From the NCBI GenBank assembly GCA_038200275.1, contig JBBPYC010000080.1:1-23077 (forward strand): DNA of 23,077 bases. The letters are read 5' to 3'. Shown piece after piece: positions 8,231 through 16,499 of this stretch (positions within the stretch are counted from its first letter, which is position 1; each line of letters begins with the position of its first letter). Both the position numbers and the translations under genes were made by a program. Below the pieces are notes generated by a model that saw nothing but the letters and a program-made list of their open reading frames with translations, was not told the DNA's origin and did not search any database. The DNA comes from JBBPYC01 sp038200275 (GTDB lineage: Bacteria > Pseudomonadota > Gammaproteobacteria > Burkholderiales > Burkholderiaceae_C).

Positions 8231-8257
8231 TAAAAAGAAAACAGGGCCGCCCGGCCG
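8231..8257 (-). terminator. Possible rho-independent terminator after the DUF1439 gene
   Basis: On the minus strand a GGCC-GGGC-GGCC hairpin is followed by a T-rich tract (CTGTTTTCTTTTTATA). The stem is only 4 bp, so this is tentative. It would end the ribF-ileS-lspA-DUF1439 transcript before the Na/Pi transporter gene. Confidence 0.35.
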
Positions 8258-8263
8258 ACGCGC

Positions 8264-8860
8264 TTAACGTTTCAGCGGGTCCAACCGGACTTTCAGCCCC
8301 TGCGGCACCACCTGGAATGCGCCGAGCTGCCAGCCGAAAGCGGCAAGCGCAGCCGTATCGCGGTCGGTCAGCGTGTAGATCACCTGGTCACCGAGCAGAT
8401 TGCTGACCAGCCGCGGCGCATTGCGGTCGAGCCACTTTGCATACTCGGGCGGCACGCCGTCGAGCTGCACCGAGCGCACCAGCACGTCGGCCATGCGGAC
8501 CGTCTTGTCGGCCGCCTCGTAGCGTGGGCGCCAGTCAACACTCAGCGTGCCCGGAATGGCTGCGCCCACGAGTGGCAATGAGAGTTGCAGCGCGACCGCG
8601 GTACCGATGCGATTCACTTCCGGCAGCATGCGCAGCTTCGGGTTGCGCAACTCCAGCGTGACCAGGTCGCCCGCGACCTTCTGGGTGTACGGAAACCGTT
8701 TGGACAACTGGGCCAGCAGCGTGGTGCTCGACACCACCTGCTCGATCGGGCGCAGTTGCGCGCTCGCGCAGCCAGCCGCACCGAGCCACGGCAAGGCCAG
8801 CAGCGAGGTGAGCAGCCGGCGCCGGTCGGGCGACAACGTCGCAATTGCGTGCTTCTTCAC
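8264..8860 (-). CDS. DUF1439 (YceB-like) lipoprotein
   Basis: A 198-residue protein starting at GTG, whose first bases overlap the lspA stop codon (GTGA, 4-bp overlap). The N-terminus has an arginine-rich stretch DRRRLLT (12-18), a hydrophobic core and LGAAGC with Cys31 as the probable lipid-modified residue. The twin-arginine-like motif may mean Tat export. The mature part matches the DUF1439 family (YceB-type), with alternating beta strands such as VTLELRNPKLRML and GTLSVDWRPRYE. Its function is unknown; related proteins resemble lipid-binding periplasmic folds. Coupling to lspA, the lipoprotein signal peptidase that would process it, is notable. Confidence 0.8.
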   Translation of the reverse strand: MKKHAIATLSPDRRRLLTSLLALPWLGAAGCASAQLRPIEQVVSSTTLLAQLSKRFPYTQKVAGDLVTLELRNPKLRMLPEVNRIGTAVALQLSLPLVGAAIPGTLSVDWRPRYEAADKTVRMADVLVRSVQLDGVPPEYAKWLDRNAPRLVSNLLGDQVIYTLTDRDTAALAAFGWQLGAFQVVPQGLKVRLDPLKR

Positions 8861-9369
8861 GACCGGCCGCTGTGCACGCGGCGCAGCTCGTCCCAGATCA
8901 GGCAGATCGCGCCGACCGTGATCGCGCTGTCGGCCACGTTGAACGCGGGAAAGTGCCAGCCAGCCCAGTGGAAGTCGAGAAAGTCCACCACGTAGCCGTG
9001 CTGCAGCCGGTCGATCACGTTGCCCAGCGCACCGCCGAGCAGCAGCGACAGTGCGAACGAGAACAACCGCTGGCCCGCATGCTGGCGCAGCAACCAGACG
9101 ATAAAGATCGCGGCGGCGAAACCAATTACGGTAAAGAACCAGCGCTGCCAGCCGGCCGCGCCAGCCAGAAACGAGAACGCCGCGCCCGTGTTGTGTGCGC
9201 GCACGATGTTGAAGAAGCCCGTGATCGGCATGTAGTCACCCAACCGGTACTTCTCCAGGATCAGCCATTTGGTCGCCTGGTCCGCCACGATGATCAGCGC
9301 GGCCAGTGCAAGCCAGCCAAGCAGACTGAGACCGCCGGCGCGCGAGTAGGAAGCGGTGGTGGTCGCCAT
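8857..9369 (-). CDS. lspA: Lipoprotein signal peptidase (signal peptidase II)
   Basis: A 170-residue aspartyl protease of the inner membrane that cleaves signal peptides of diacylated prolipoproteins. Four hydrophobic segments are visible, with the family blocks ADQATKW (29-35), NTGAAFSFL (60-68), GNVIDRL..GYVVDF (117-130) and FNVADSAI (143-150). The catalytic pair would be Asp129 and Asp147. I prefer ATG at 9369, which overlaps the ileS stop by one base (TGATG); GTG at 9372 is the alternative. The downstream DUF1439 lipoprotein gene overlaps its stop. The order ileS-lspA is common in proteobacteria. Confidence 0.95.
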   Translation of the reverse strand: MATTTASYSRAGGLSLLGWLALAALIIVADQATKWLILEKYRLGDYMPITGFFNIVRAHNTGAAFSFLAGAAGWQRWFFTVIGFAAAIFIVWLLRQHAGQRLFSFALSLLLGGALGNVIDRLQHGYVVDFLDFHWAGWHFPAFNVADSAITVGAICLIWDELRRVHSGRS

Positions 9370-12302
9370 CACGCAAAGCGCCGGGTTTCGCCCGCGCCGA
9401 ACAGGTTGCTTACGCAGCGGCCGCAGATTGTTGGATGTGCTGCGTCACTGCCAACATCGGCAACGTAGTGCCAACAGCGCTCACACTTCGGATGCACTGT
9501 TGTACTGACCTTGATAAACGGCATCAACTTCGGATCCGGATTGCCTTGGTGAAAACCCGATTGGAATTGCTGCATGTTCGTCAGCGCGCCAGTCAAATCC
9601 CTGCTGTGGTCAACGACTAAAGCCTTAGAGCTAATAAATACAAATTTCAAGTCGTCGCCCAAAGAGCGCAGTAGTTCAAGATCAGCATGACTTGCTAAAA
9701 GCTGTACCTCAGCTTGCAAGGAGGAGCCAAGCGCTCCTGCTGCGCGTAATGCTTCCGTGTCCTTGTTAACCTGATTTCGAATCTCGCGTAGCCGATTCCA
9801 TTTGGCAAGTAAGGCAGCATCAGGCACATCGAACTGGGCGTAAGTCTCAATGAAGATCGAATCCGAGTCGCCGAACACCTTCCAAGCTTCCTCCGCCGTG
9901 AAGCTCAGAAACGGTGCCATCCAGCGCAACATCGCATGGGTGATCCGGTGCAGTGCGGTCTGCGCGCTGCGGCGTGCGTGCGAGTTGGCTTGCGTGGTGT
10001 AGAGCCGGTCTTTCAGCACATCCAGATAGAACGCACCCAGGTCTTCCGAGCAAAAGATCTGCAGCTTGGACACCGCCGGGTGGAACTCGTAGACCTCGTA
10101 GTGCGCGAGCAAGTCGGCTTGCAACTGAGCTGTGCGGGCCAGCGCCCAGCGGTCGATCTCGAGCAGTTCGGCGTCGGGCACCGCATCGGTCGCCGCGTCG
10201 AAGTCGCTGGTGTTGGCCAGCAGAAAACGCAGCGTGTTGCGGATGCGCCGATACGCATCGACCACGCGCGCAAGAATCTTGTCGTCGATCGCGAGGTCGC
10301 CGGAGTAATCGGTCGACGCGCACCACAAGCGAATGATCTCTGCGCCCAGTTTGCTGGAGACCTGCTGCGGCGCGACCACGTTGCCTTCGCTCTTGCTCAT
10401 CTTGCGGCCACGGCCGTCGACCGCAAAGCCGTGCGTGAGCAGGCCGCGATACGGCGCGCGGCCGTACATTGCACACGCGGTCAGCAGCGACGAATGGAAC
10501 CAGCCGCGATGCTGGTCGTGGCCTTCGAGGTAGAGGTCCGCTTCCGGGCCGTCGGCGTGCGCACCGCCCACATGGGAATTTTTCAGCACGGTGGTGTGCG
10601 TGGTGCCGGAGTCGAACCAGACTTCGAGAATATCGGTGCTCTTGTAATAGTGCTTTGCGTCGTCCGCGCCGATCACGTCTTCCGGTGCGGTCTGGCTCCA
10701 GGCTTCGACGCCGCCGCGCTGCACGATGTCGGCTGCGATGTCGAGGATCTCCAGCGTGCGCGGATGCAGCTCATGCGTGTCCCGGTGCAGAAAAAACGGC
10801 AGCGGCACGCCCCAACTGCGCTGACGGCTGATGCACCAGTCGGGCCGGTGCGCGATCATGTCTTTCAACCGTGCCTTGCCGTTTTCGGGATAGAAGCGAG
10901 TCTGCTCGATCGCGGCCAGCGCGGTCTCGCGCAAGGTGCCCGGCGCCTTGTGGGTCGTGCAGACGCCTTCGCCCGCATCCATGCGCACGAACCACTGCGC
11001 GGCCGCACGGTAGATCACCGGCGTCTTGTGGCGCCAGCAGTGCGGATAGCTGTGCTTGATGTCGTAAGTGGCCAGCAGCCGGTCGGCTTGCGCCAACACT
11101 TCAAGGATGCGCGGCACGGCCTTCCAGATGTTCAGCCCGCCGAATAGCGGGAAATCATCGGCGTAGCGGCCGTCGCCTTGCACCGGGTTCAGGATGTCGT
11201 CGGTGCGCAGGCCGTGCGCGGTGCAGCTGTTGAAGTCCTCCACGCCGTAAGCCGGCGCGGAGTGGACGATGCCGGTGCCGTCATCGGCCGTCGCGTAGTC
11301 GGCCAGATAGACCGGGGACAGGCGCCGAAAGCCCGGGTCCACGTCGTACAGCGGATGCTCGAACTGCAGGTCCGCCAGCCGCTCGCCCTTCACGGTGGCC
11401 AGCACCTCGCCTTCGAGCTGGTAGCGCGCCAGGCACGCCTCCACCAGCACCGATGCCAGGATCAACCGCCCGCGTTGGGTTTGCACCAGCGAGTAGTCAA
11501 GCGCCGGGTTCAGGTTCAGCGCCTGGTTCGCAGGGATCGTCCACGCGGTCGTGGTCCAGATCGCGACGAAGATCGGCGATGCATCAGCGCGGTCCGCTGG
11601 GAGATCGAACGCCCGCAGCACCTTGGCCGGCTCATGCGCGCGGAACGCGACGTCGAGCGTGCTGCTGCCTTTATCTTGATATTCGATCTCGAACTCAGCC
11701 AGTGCCGAGCCGCAGTCGAAGCACCAGTACACGGGCTTCAAGCCGCGATAAACGAAGCCGCGCTCGACCACCGTTTTGAACGCGCGGATTTCGTCGGCCT
11801 CGTTGCCGAAGTCCATTGTGCGGTACGGATGGTCCCAGTCGCCGAGCACACCCAGGCGCTTGAACTCTTCCATCTGCAGCGCGATCTGTTCGGTGGCAAA
11901 CGCGCGGCTTTTGGCCTGCATTTCATCCCGCGGCAGCTTGCGGCCGAACTTCTTCTCGATCGCGTTTTCGATCGGCAGGCCGTGGCAATCCCAGCCCGGG
12001 ATGTAGAGCGCGTCCATGCCTTTCAACTGGCGTGCCTTGACGATCATGTCCTTCAACACTTTGTTGACCGCATGGCCGATATGGATCGGGCCGTTCGCAT
12101 ACGGCGGGCCGTCGTGCAGGATGAACTTCGGCGCGCCCACGCGGGCGGCACGCAAACGCTGGTAGATGCCTTCGTCCTGCCATTCGGCGACCCACTGCGG
12201 CTCACGCTTGGCCAAGTCGCCGCGCATCGGAAATGGCGTGTCGGGCAGGTTCAGGGTGGCGCGGTAATCGGTGCCGGCCGGGGTCAGGGTTGCTTCGGAC
12301 AT
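9369..12302 (-). CDS. ileS: Isoleucyl-tRNA synthetase
   Basis: A 977-residue class Ia synthetase, slightly longer than the roughly 940 typical of bacteria. It charges tRNA-Ile in the cytoplasm. Visible: HIGH motif (GPIHIGH, 71-77), the editing-domain region around 200-400 (IFVAIWTTTAWTIPANQAL), KMSKS (in GRKMSKSEGN, near residue 635), an anticodon-binding helical region, and a C-terminal zinc finger KCERCWHYV ... ICGRC of the eubacterial type. The 3' segment 9481-9840 is only about 50% GC while the rest is well above 60%. It sits between ribF and lspA and overlaps lspA by one base. No T-box leader is visible. Confidence 0.97.
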   Translation of the reverse strand: MSEATLTPAGTDYRATLNLPDTPFPMRGDLAKREPQWVAEWQDEGIYQRLRAARVGAPKFILHDGPPYANGPIHIGHAVNKVLKDMIVKARQLKGMDALYIPGWDCHGLPIENAIEKKFGRKLPRDEMQAKSRAFATEQIALQMEEFKRLGVLGDWDHPYRTMDFGNEADEIRAFKTVVERGFVYRGLKPVYWCFDCGSALAEFEIEYQDKGSSTLDVAFRAHEPAKVLRAFDLPADRADASPIFVAIWTTTAWTIPANQALNLNPALDYSLVQTQRGRLILASVLVEACLARYQLEGEVLATVKGERLADLQFEHPLYDVDPGFRRLSPVYLADYATADDGTGIVHSAPAYGVEDFNSCTAHGLRTDDILNPVQGDGRYADDFPLFGGLNIWKAVPRILEVLAQADRLLATYDIKHSYPHCWRHKTPVIYRAAAQWFVRMDAGEGVCTTHKAPGTLRETALAAIEQTRFYPENGKARLKDMIAHRPDWCISRQRSWGVPLPFFLHRDTHELHPRTLEILDIAADIVQRGGVEAWSQTAPEDVIGADDAKHYYKSTDILEVWFDSGTTHTTVLKNSHVGGAHADGPEADLYLEGHDQHRGWFHSSLLTACAMYGRAPYRGLLTHGFAVDGRGRKMSKSEGNVVAPQQVSSKLGAEIIRLWCASTDYSGDLAIDDKILARVVDAYRRIRNTLRFLLANTSDFDAATDAVPDAELLEIDRWALARTAQLQADLLAHYEVYEFHPAVSKLQIFCSEDLGAFYLDVLKDRLYTTQANSHARRSAQTALHRITHAMLRWMAPFLSFTAEEAWKVFGDSDSIFIETYAQFDVPDAALLAKWNRLREIRNQVNKDTEALRAAGALGSSLQAEVQLLASHADLELLRSLGDDLKFVFISSKALVVDHSRDLTGALTNMQQFQSGFHQGNPDPKLMPFIKVSTTVHPKCERCWHYVADVGSDAAHPTICGRCVSNLFGAGETRRFA

Positions 12303-12567
12303 AGGGAGTGAACCTGAGATAAAAATCGACGTGCGCGGCGCGGCCGGGCGGCGGGTCGGGCATTTGGCAAGCGGCTATTGCAGAGCAGCTTCAAAGCTCG
12401 ACCAACACTTTCAAACGAGAAGCGGAGCAAGATCGGCTGGCAACCCCATGCTGGGGCCGGACTGGCGGATCATCGCCTGAGTTGGGAGCGGACCGAACCG
12501 GCGATGCGACTGAAGCAAGCAAGGCACGTCGCCATGCAACCGCAACGCAGCCGGCGATCCGCCCCCA
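12303..12567. other. ribF-ileS spacer, no gene seen
   Basis: A 265-bp spacer. No open frame here resembles a protein. I see no T-box, no tRNA and no clear terminator. The ileS promoter may lie in it, but no confident -35/-10 pair was found. Confidence 0.5.
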
Positions 12568-13578
12568 TTAAATTCGGTCGCGCGTGGTCTGGCGCAGCGT
12601 CTGGCCGTGCAGGGAATCAAACCAGGTACGGGCGTCCGCGCAGTCGGCGGTGATGCCCGCAATCAGCGCGGGCAGTCCGTCGTACTTGCGTTCGTCGTGC
12701 AGTTTGTGCAGCAGGTCCACCTGGATGATTTTACCGTAGGCCTCTTGCCCAGCGAGTGCTTCCGGCCACACCAAACAGTGCGTTTCCAGCAGCACCCGAC
12801 CGCCGTTTCTATCATTCGGATCGATCGATGGCCGCACACCGAGACTTGCCACACCGGGAACCGGCTCGTCGCTGAGTCCGTGCACACGCACCACAAAAAT
12901 TCCGCTGGCAGCCGGCTTCCCGTGTGCGAAGCGCAGATTGAGCGTGCGAAAGCCCAACGTTCGGCCGAGCTTGGCGCCGTGCACCACATGCCCGCTGATC
13001 GCATACGGCCGACCCAGCAGCACCGCCACCTGCGCCATGTCGCCCGCCGCCAGCGCGGCGCGCACCGCCGAGCTCGACACCCGCAGGCCGTGCACCTCGT
13101 AGCTGTTCATGCGCGCCACGTCAAAGCCGCGTTCCACCCCGGCTGCGTCCAGCATCGCGTAGTCGCCCGCGCGCTTTGCACCGAACCGGAAGTCATCGCC
13201 CACCAGGACATAACGCGCGCCGAGCCCACGCACGAGCACCCGGTCAATGAACGCCTCAGGTGCCAGCCCCGCCAGTGCAGCGTCGAAGCGCAGCACCACG
13301 CACTGCTCAATGCCGGCAGCAGCCAGGCCGGCGAGCTTGTCGCGCAACGTGCCGATGCGCGCGGGTGCCAGCTCGGGTCGGCCGGTCTGCATGGCGAACC
13401 AATCGCGCGGATGCGGCTCAAAGGTCATGACCGTGCTGGGCAGCCCGCGCAGGCGGGCTTCGTTCTGCAGCAACGCAAGCATGGCCTGATGGCCGCGATG
13501 CACACCGTCGAAATTACCGATCGTGAGCGCGCATTGGGCAGCCAGCCCCGGATGCTGAAAACCCCGAAACACGTTCAT
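12568..13578 (-). CDS. ribF: Bifunctional riboflavin kinase / FAD synthetase
   Basis: A 336-residue enzyme that phosphorylates riboflavin to FMN and adenylates FMN to FAD. The N-terminal FAD synthetase domain shows GNFDGVHRGH (21-30), FEPHP and the VGDDFRFG block. The S(S)SAVR segment precedes the C-terminal riboflavin kinase domain with GRTLGFRTLNLRF, GVASLGVRPSIDPN and LLHKLHDERKYDG. GFRTLN instead of GFPTAN is usual in betaproteobacteria. It is the first gene of the ribF-ileS-lspA block and diverges from the HNH gene. Confidence 0.95.
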   Translation of the reverse strand: MNVFRGFQHPGLAAQCALTIGNFDGVHRGHQAMLALLQNEARLRGLPSTVMTFEPHPRDWFAMQTGRPELAPARIGTLRDKLAGLAAAGIEQCVVLRFDAALAGLAPEAFIDRVLVRGLGARYVLVGDDFRFGAKRAGDYAMLDAAGVERGFDVARMNSYEVHGLRVSSSAVRAALAAGDMAQVAVLLGRPYAISGHVVHGAKLGRTLGFRTLNLRFAHGKPAASGIFVVRVHGLSDEPVPGVASLGVRPSIDPNDRNGGRVLLETHCLVWPEALAGQEAYGKIIQVDLLHKLHDERKYDGLPALIAGITADCADARTWFDSLHGQTLRQTTRDRI

Positions 13579-13638
13579 CGAGTTGCTATCGTTTTTGTAT
13601 CAAATGGTTGAGTGTTCACCAGCGCTTGCGCCCTGTTT

Positions 13639-13662
13639 GTCACAAAGCAGGTATATTGTGAC
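13639..13662. promoter_or_regulatory. Inverted repeat GTCACAA-N10-TTGTGAC between ribF and the HNH gene
   Basis: A perfect 7-bp inverted repeat with a 10-bp spacer, which includes part of a TATATT (13652-13657) that could serve as a -10 element for the plus-strand gene. The spacing suits a dimeric repressor or activator site. It lies 60 bp upstream of ribF and about 90 bp upstream of the HNH start. No regulator is identifiable, and neither -35 element is clear. Confidence 0.4.
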
Positions 13663-13752
13663 GGAGTATCGGCGCGCTGGAAATTCCGACGCTCGCGCAG
13701 TCAGCGGCGGCGCACAGCGGTCGGCCCAATGGCTTTTTTCAGGGGTTGCATC

Positions 13753-14310
13753 TTGAAGGTGTTGAAGCTGTCCGCTCAAGGCTTGCCGCAGTCGTGGATC
13801 ACGCTGGAGCAAGCCGTGCTGCATTACGCGGCCGAAGAAGTGCGCTGGGAAGTCGGCGCCGAAGTGGCCGTGTTCCGCGGCGGGCACAACGCGCTGACCG
13901 GTGAACAATCGCGCATCGCCATCAGCAGCATCATCGGCACGCGCGGCGTCCCGCGCATCAACCCGTTCAGCATGCGCCCAGGCCTGAGCAACCACAAGCT
14001 GTTCGCCCGCGACCGCAACACCTGTGCGTATTGCGGCGAGGTGCTTGCGGAAGAAGACCTGACCCGAGAACACATCATCCCGTTCGCGCAGCAAGGCCGC
14101 GATCACTGGATGAACGTCGTGACCGCCTGCACGCCCTGCAACCACCGCAAGAGCAGCCGCACGCCGGAGCAGGCGCACATGCCGCTGCTCTACGCGCCTT
14201 ACGTGCCGAGCCTGTGGGAAGACTTCATCCTGCGCAACCGCCGCATCCTGGCGGATCAGATGGAGTTTCTGATGGCGCACCTGCCGCGCAGTTCGCGGTT
14301 GCACGGGTAG
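13753..14310 (+). CDS. HNH endonuclease domain protein
   Basis: 185 residues from TTG at 13753. I prefer that start because AGGGG (13741-13745) lies 7 nt upstream and related proteins begin at (M)KVLKL. ATG at 13729 and an open frame from 13612 are alternatives. The N-terminal half (about 1-85) has the conserved layout QGLPQSWITLEQAVLHYA, GGHNALTG and SIIGTRG. The C-terminal HNH domain carries two zinc-binding pairs, CAYC and CTPC, around EHIIPF (the His metal/base site) and the Asn of MNVVTAC, followed by NHRKSSRTPEQA. Such stand-alone HNH proteins are widespread in betaproteobacterial chromosomes with no established role; nothing nearby marks it as restriction or phage related. Confidence 0.85.
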   Translation: MKVLKLSAQGLPQSWITLEQAVLHYAAEEVRWEVGAEVAVFRGGHNALTGEQSRIAISSIIGTRGVPRINPFSMRPGLSNHKLFARDRNTCAYCGEVLAEEDLTREHIIPFAQQGRDHWMNVVTACTPCNHRKSSRTPEQAHMPLLYAPYVPSLWEDFILRNRRILADQMEFLMAHLPRSSRLHG

Positions 14311-14366
14311 AGCAGGCGTTGGCTGCGGCGGCCACTTTGCGGCTGCCCGGCCGACGTCCGGAAGAC

Positions 14367-14390
14367 GGCAGACCGGGGCGCGGTTCTGCC
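14367..14390. other. Inverted repeat GGCAGA-N12-TCTGCC between the HNH gene and dppB
   Basis: A 6-bp stem with a 12-nt, GC-rich loop, ending 13 bp before the dppB start. It could be a weak terminator for the HNH gene, or a hairpin affecting dppB translation. No T tract follows. Confidence 0.3.
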
Positions 14391-14403
14391 ATAGTTCGCC
14401 CGA

Positions 14404-15414
14404 ATGCTCCGCTTCATCCTGACCCGCGCCAGCCTGCTCGTGCCGACGTTCATCGGCATGACGTTGCTCGCGTTCTTCCTGATCCGTTTGGTGCCGGGCG
14501 ACCCGATCGAGACGATGGCCGGCGAACGCGGCATCGATCCGGTGCGGCACGCGCAGTTGCTGAAAGACTTCGGGCTGGACCGGCCGTTGATCGAGCAGTA
14601 CGGCTTGTACATCGGCCGCGTGCTGCAGGGTGACCTCGGCAAGTCGGCCATCACGCAGGCGCCGGTACTCGATGAGTTTCTGGCGCTGTTCCCGGCCACG
14701 ATGGAGCTGGCGCTGTGCGCCGTGGCGTTCGCGCTGTTGCTCGGCATCCCGGCAGGCATCCTGGCGGCCGTCAAGCGCAATTCGATCTTCGATCACGGCG
14801 TGATGGCCACTGCGCTGACCGGCTATTCAATGCCGATCTTTTGGTGGGGCCTGTTGCTGATCCTGTTCTTCTCGGTGCAGCTGGGCTGGACGCCGGTGTC
14901 CGGGCGCATCTCGGTGCTCTACTACATCGAGCCACGCACCGGCTTTCTGCTGATCGACTCATTGTTATCGGATGAGAAGGGCGCATTCGCCTCCGCCGTG
15001 CAGCACCTGATCCTGCCGGCCATCGTGCTGGGCACCAATCCGCTTGCGGTGATCGCACGCATGACGCGCTCCGCCATGCTTGAAGTGCTGGGTGAGGACT
15101 ACATCCGCACCGCGCGCGCCAAAGGTCTGGCGCCGTTCAGGGTCGTTGCCGTGCACGCGCTGCGCAATGCAATGGTGCCGGTGGTCACCGTGATCGGGCT
15201 GCAGGTCGGCGTGCTGTTCACGGGCGCGATCCTGACCGAGACGATCTTTTCCTGGCCCGGCGTTGGCAAGTGGTTGATCGAAGCCATTGGCCGGCGTGAC
15301 TATCCGGTGCTGCAGGGTGGCATGCTGCTGTTGGGGGTGATCGTGATGACGGTGAATCTGCTGGTCGATGTGGCTTACGGTTTCATCAACCCGCGCATTC
15401 GGCAATACGAATGA
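14404..15414 (+). CDS. dppB: Dipeptide ABC transporter permease DppB
   Basis: A 336-residue inner-membrane protein with about six hydrophobic segments, starting MLRFILTRASLLVPTFIGMT as in DppB/OppB proteins. The cytoplasmic EAA loop that contacts the ATPases is EDYIRTARAKGLAPFRVV. The periplasmic region after the first segment contains LVPGDPIETMAGERGIDP, standard for this group. It pairs with DppC; the genes overlap by 4 bp (ATGA), indicating translational coupling. Substrate (di/tripeptides, or heme/ALA as in other Dpp systems) is inferred from the DppA-like binding protein downstream. Confidence 0.93.
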   Translation: MLRFILTRASLLVPTFIGMTLLAFFLIRLVPGDPIETMAGERGIDPVRHAQLLKDFGLDRPLIEQYGLYIGRVLQGDLGKSAITQAPVLDEFLALFPATMELALCAVAFALLLGIPAGILAAVKRNSIFDHGVMATALTGYSMPIFWWGLLLILFFSVQLGWTPVSGRISVLYYIEPRTGFLLIDSLLSDEKGAFASAVQHLILPAIVLGTNPLAVIARMTRSAMLEVLGEDYIRTARAKGLAPFRVVAVHALRNAMVPVVTVIGLQVGVLFTGAILTETIFSWPGVGKWLIEAIGRRDYPVLQGGMLLLGVIVMTVNLLVDVAYGFINPRIRQYE

Positions 15415-16349
15415 GCCGCCCGACCGATTCGCTGCCGTTGGACGCCGTCGTGCTGCCGCATGAGGTCGAGCCGACGCCACCCGGCGCGCCACCCGGTCCA
15501 TTGCGCGAGTTCTGGGATGCGTTCGCTGCGAACCGGGGTGCGGTCGCCGGTCTCATCGTCATCATGGTGCTGCTGACGGTTGCCTTGTTCGCGCCGTGGA
15601 TCGCGCCGCACGCGCCGAATGAAACCAACAGCAGCGTGTTCCTGCAGCCGCCGTTCTGGCAGCAGGGCGGAACGGTTCAGTATCTGCTGGGCACCGATGC
15701 GATCGGCCGTGACATCCTGTCGCGGCTGATCTTCGGCGCACGGTTGTCGCTGTCGATCGGCGTTGCGGTGGTCGCGATCTCGATCGTGGTCGGCATCACG
15801 CTCGGTTTGATCGCGGGCTTTGCGCGCGGCATCATTGAGATCGCGATCCTGCGGCTGATGGACATCGTGCTGACGTTGCCGAGCCTGCTGCTGGCGATCG
15901 TGATTGTTGCGATCCTCGGGCCGGGGCTGATCAACGCCATGCTGGCCGTGGCCATCGTGGTGCTGCCGCATTACGTGCGCATCACGCGCGCGGCCGTGCT
16001 CAGTGAGATCGGGCGGGACTACGTGACGGCGGCGCGCATCAGCGGCGCGGGCACGTTGCGACTGATGCTGCGCGAGGTGCTGCCCAACTGCGCGGCACCG
16101 CTGATCGTGCAGGCTTCGCTGGGTGTGTCCACTGCGATCCTCGATGCAGCGGCGTTGGGTTTTCTGGGCCTGGGCGCGCAACCGCCGTCGCCTGAGTGGG
16201 GCACGATGCTGGCCGATGCGCGGGAGTTCGTGCTGCGTGCCTGGTGGGTCGTGACGTTCCCGGGCTTGGCGATTTTGCTGGCCGTGTTGGCGTTCAACCT
16301 GCTCGGCGATGGGCTGCGCGATGCGCTGGATCCGAAGCTGAAGCGATGA
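15411..16349 (+). CDS. dppC: Dipeptide ABC transporter permease DppC
   Basis: A 312-residue permease partner of DppB. It has an N-terminal cytoplasmic/OppC-type segment (REFWDAFAANRGAVAGLIVI), the marker LLGTDAIGRDILSRLIFGARLSL, and the EAA loop RDYVTAARISGAGTLRLMLREVLPN. About six membrane segments are visible. It overlaps dppB by ATGA. A 150-bp gap (16350-16499) with no recognisable gene separates it from dppD. Confidence 0.93.
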   Translation: MSRPTDSLPLDAVVLPHEVEPTPPGAPPGPLREFWDAFAANRGAVAGLIVIMVLLTVALFAPWIAPHAPNETNSSVFLQPPFWQQGGTVQYLLGTDAIGRDILSRLIFGARLSLSIGVAVVAISIVVGITLGLIAGFARGIIEIAILRLMDIVLTLPSLLLAIVIVAILGPGLINAMLAVAIVVLPHYVRITRAAVLSEIGRDYVTAARISGAGTLRLMLREVLPNCAAPLIVQASLGVSTAILDAAALGFLGLGAQPPSPEWGTMLADAREFVLRAWWVVTFPGLAILLAVLAFNLLGDGLRDALDPKLKR

Positions 16350-16499
16350 CAACAGTGAAAGTGAACCAACGGCGGGCTGTTGATTGCTCGGGCTTCTCCG
16401 ATCGCTTTGCCGTGGCGCGCGCAGTAGTTTGTGATGGGTTCATCAGTTACAGCAACGCGACGATCTGCAAGCCCGGCGCGGCCGGCCGATGAGTCACCA
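16350..16499. other. dppC-dppD spacer, no gene seen
   Basis: 150 bp, unusual inside an otherwise overlapping dpp operon. The dppD frame is open back to 16431 (GTG ATG), but those residues do not look like DppD. No hairpin or promoter is clear. Confidence 0.4.

Noticed and set aside
9936..11147. Long plus-strand frames opposite ileS (also 11178-12311)
   Set aside because: Shadows of ileS; composition is that of reverse-complemented GC-rich codons.
12303..12567. T-box or other riboswitch upstream of ileS
   Set aside because: No specifier loop, T-box sequence or terminator/antiterminator pair was seen, and T-boxes are not expected in betaproteobacteria.
13600..14796. A 398-codon minus-strand frame opposite the HNH gene and dppB
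   Set aside because: It is rich in Arg, Gln and His without family motifs, which is typical of antisense frames in high-GC DNA; the plus-strand genes are clear.
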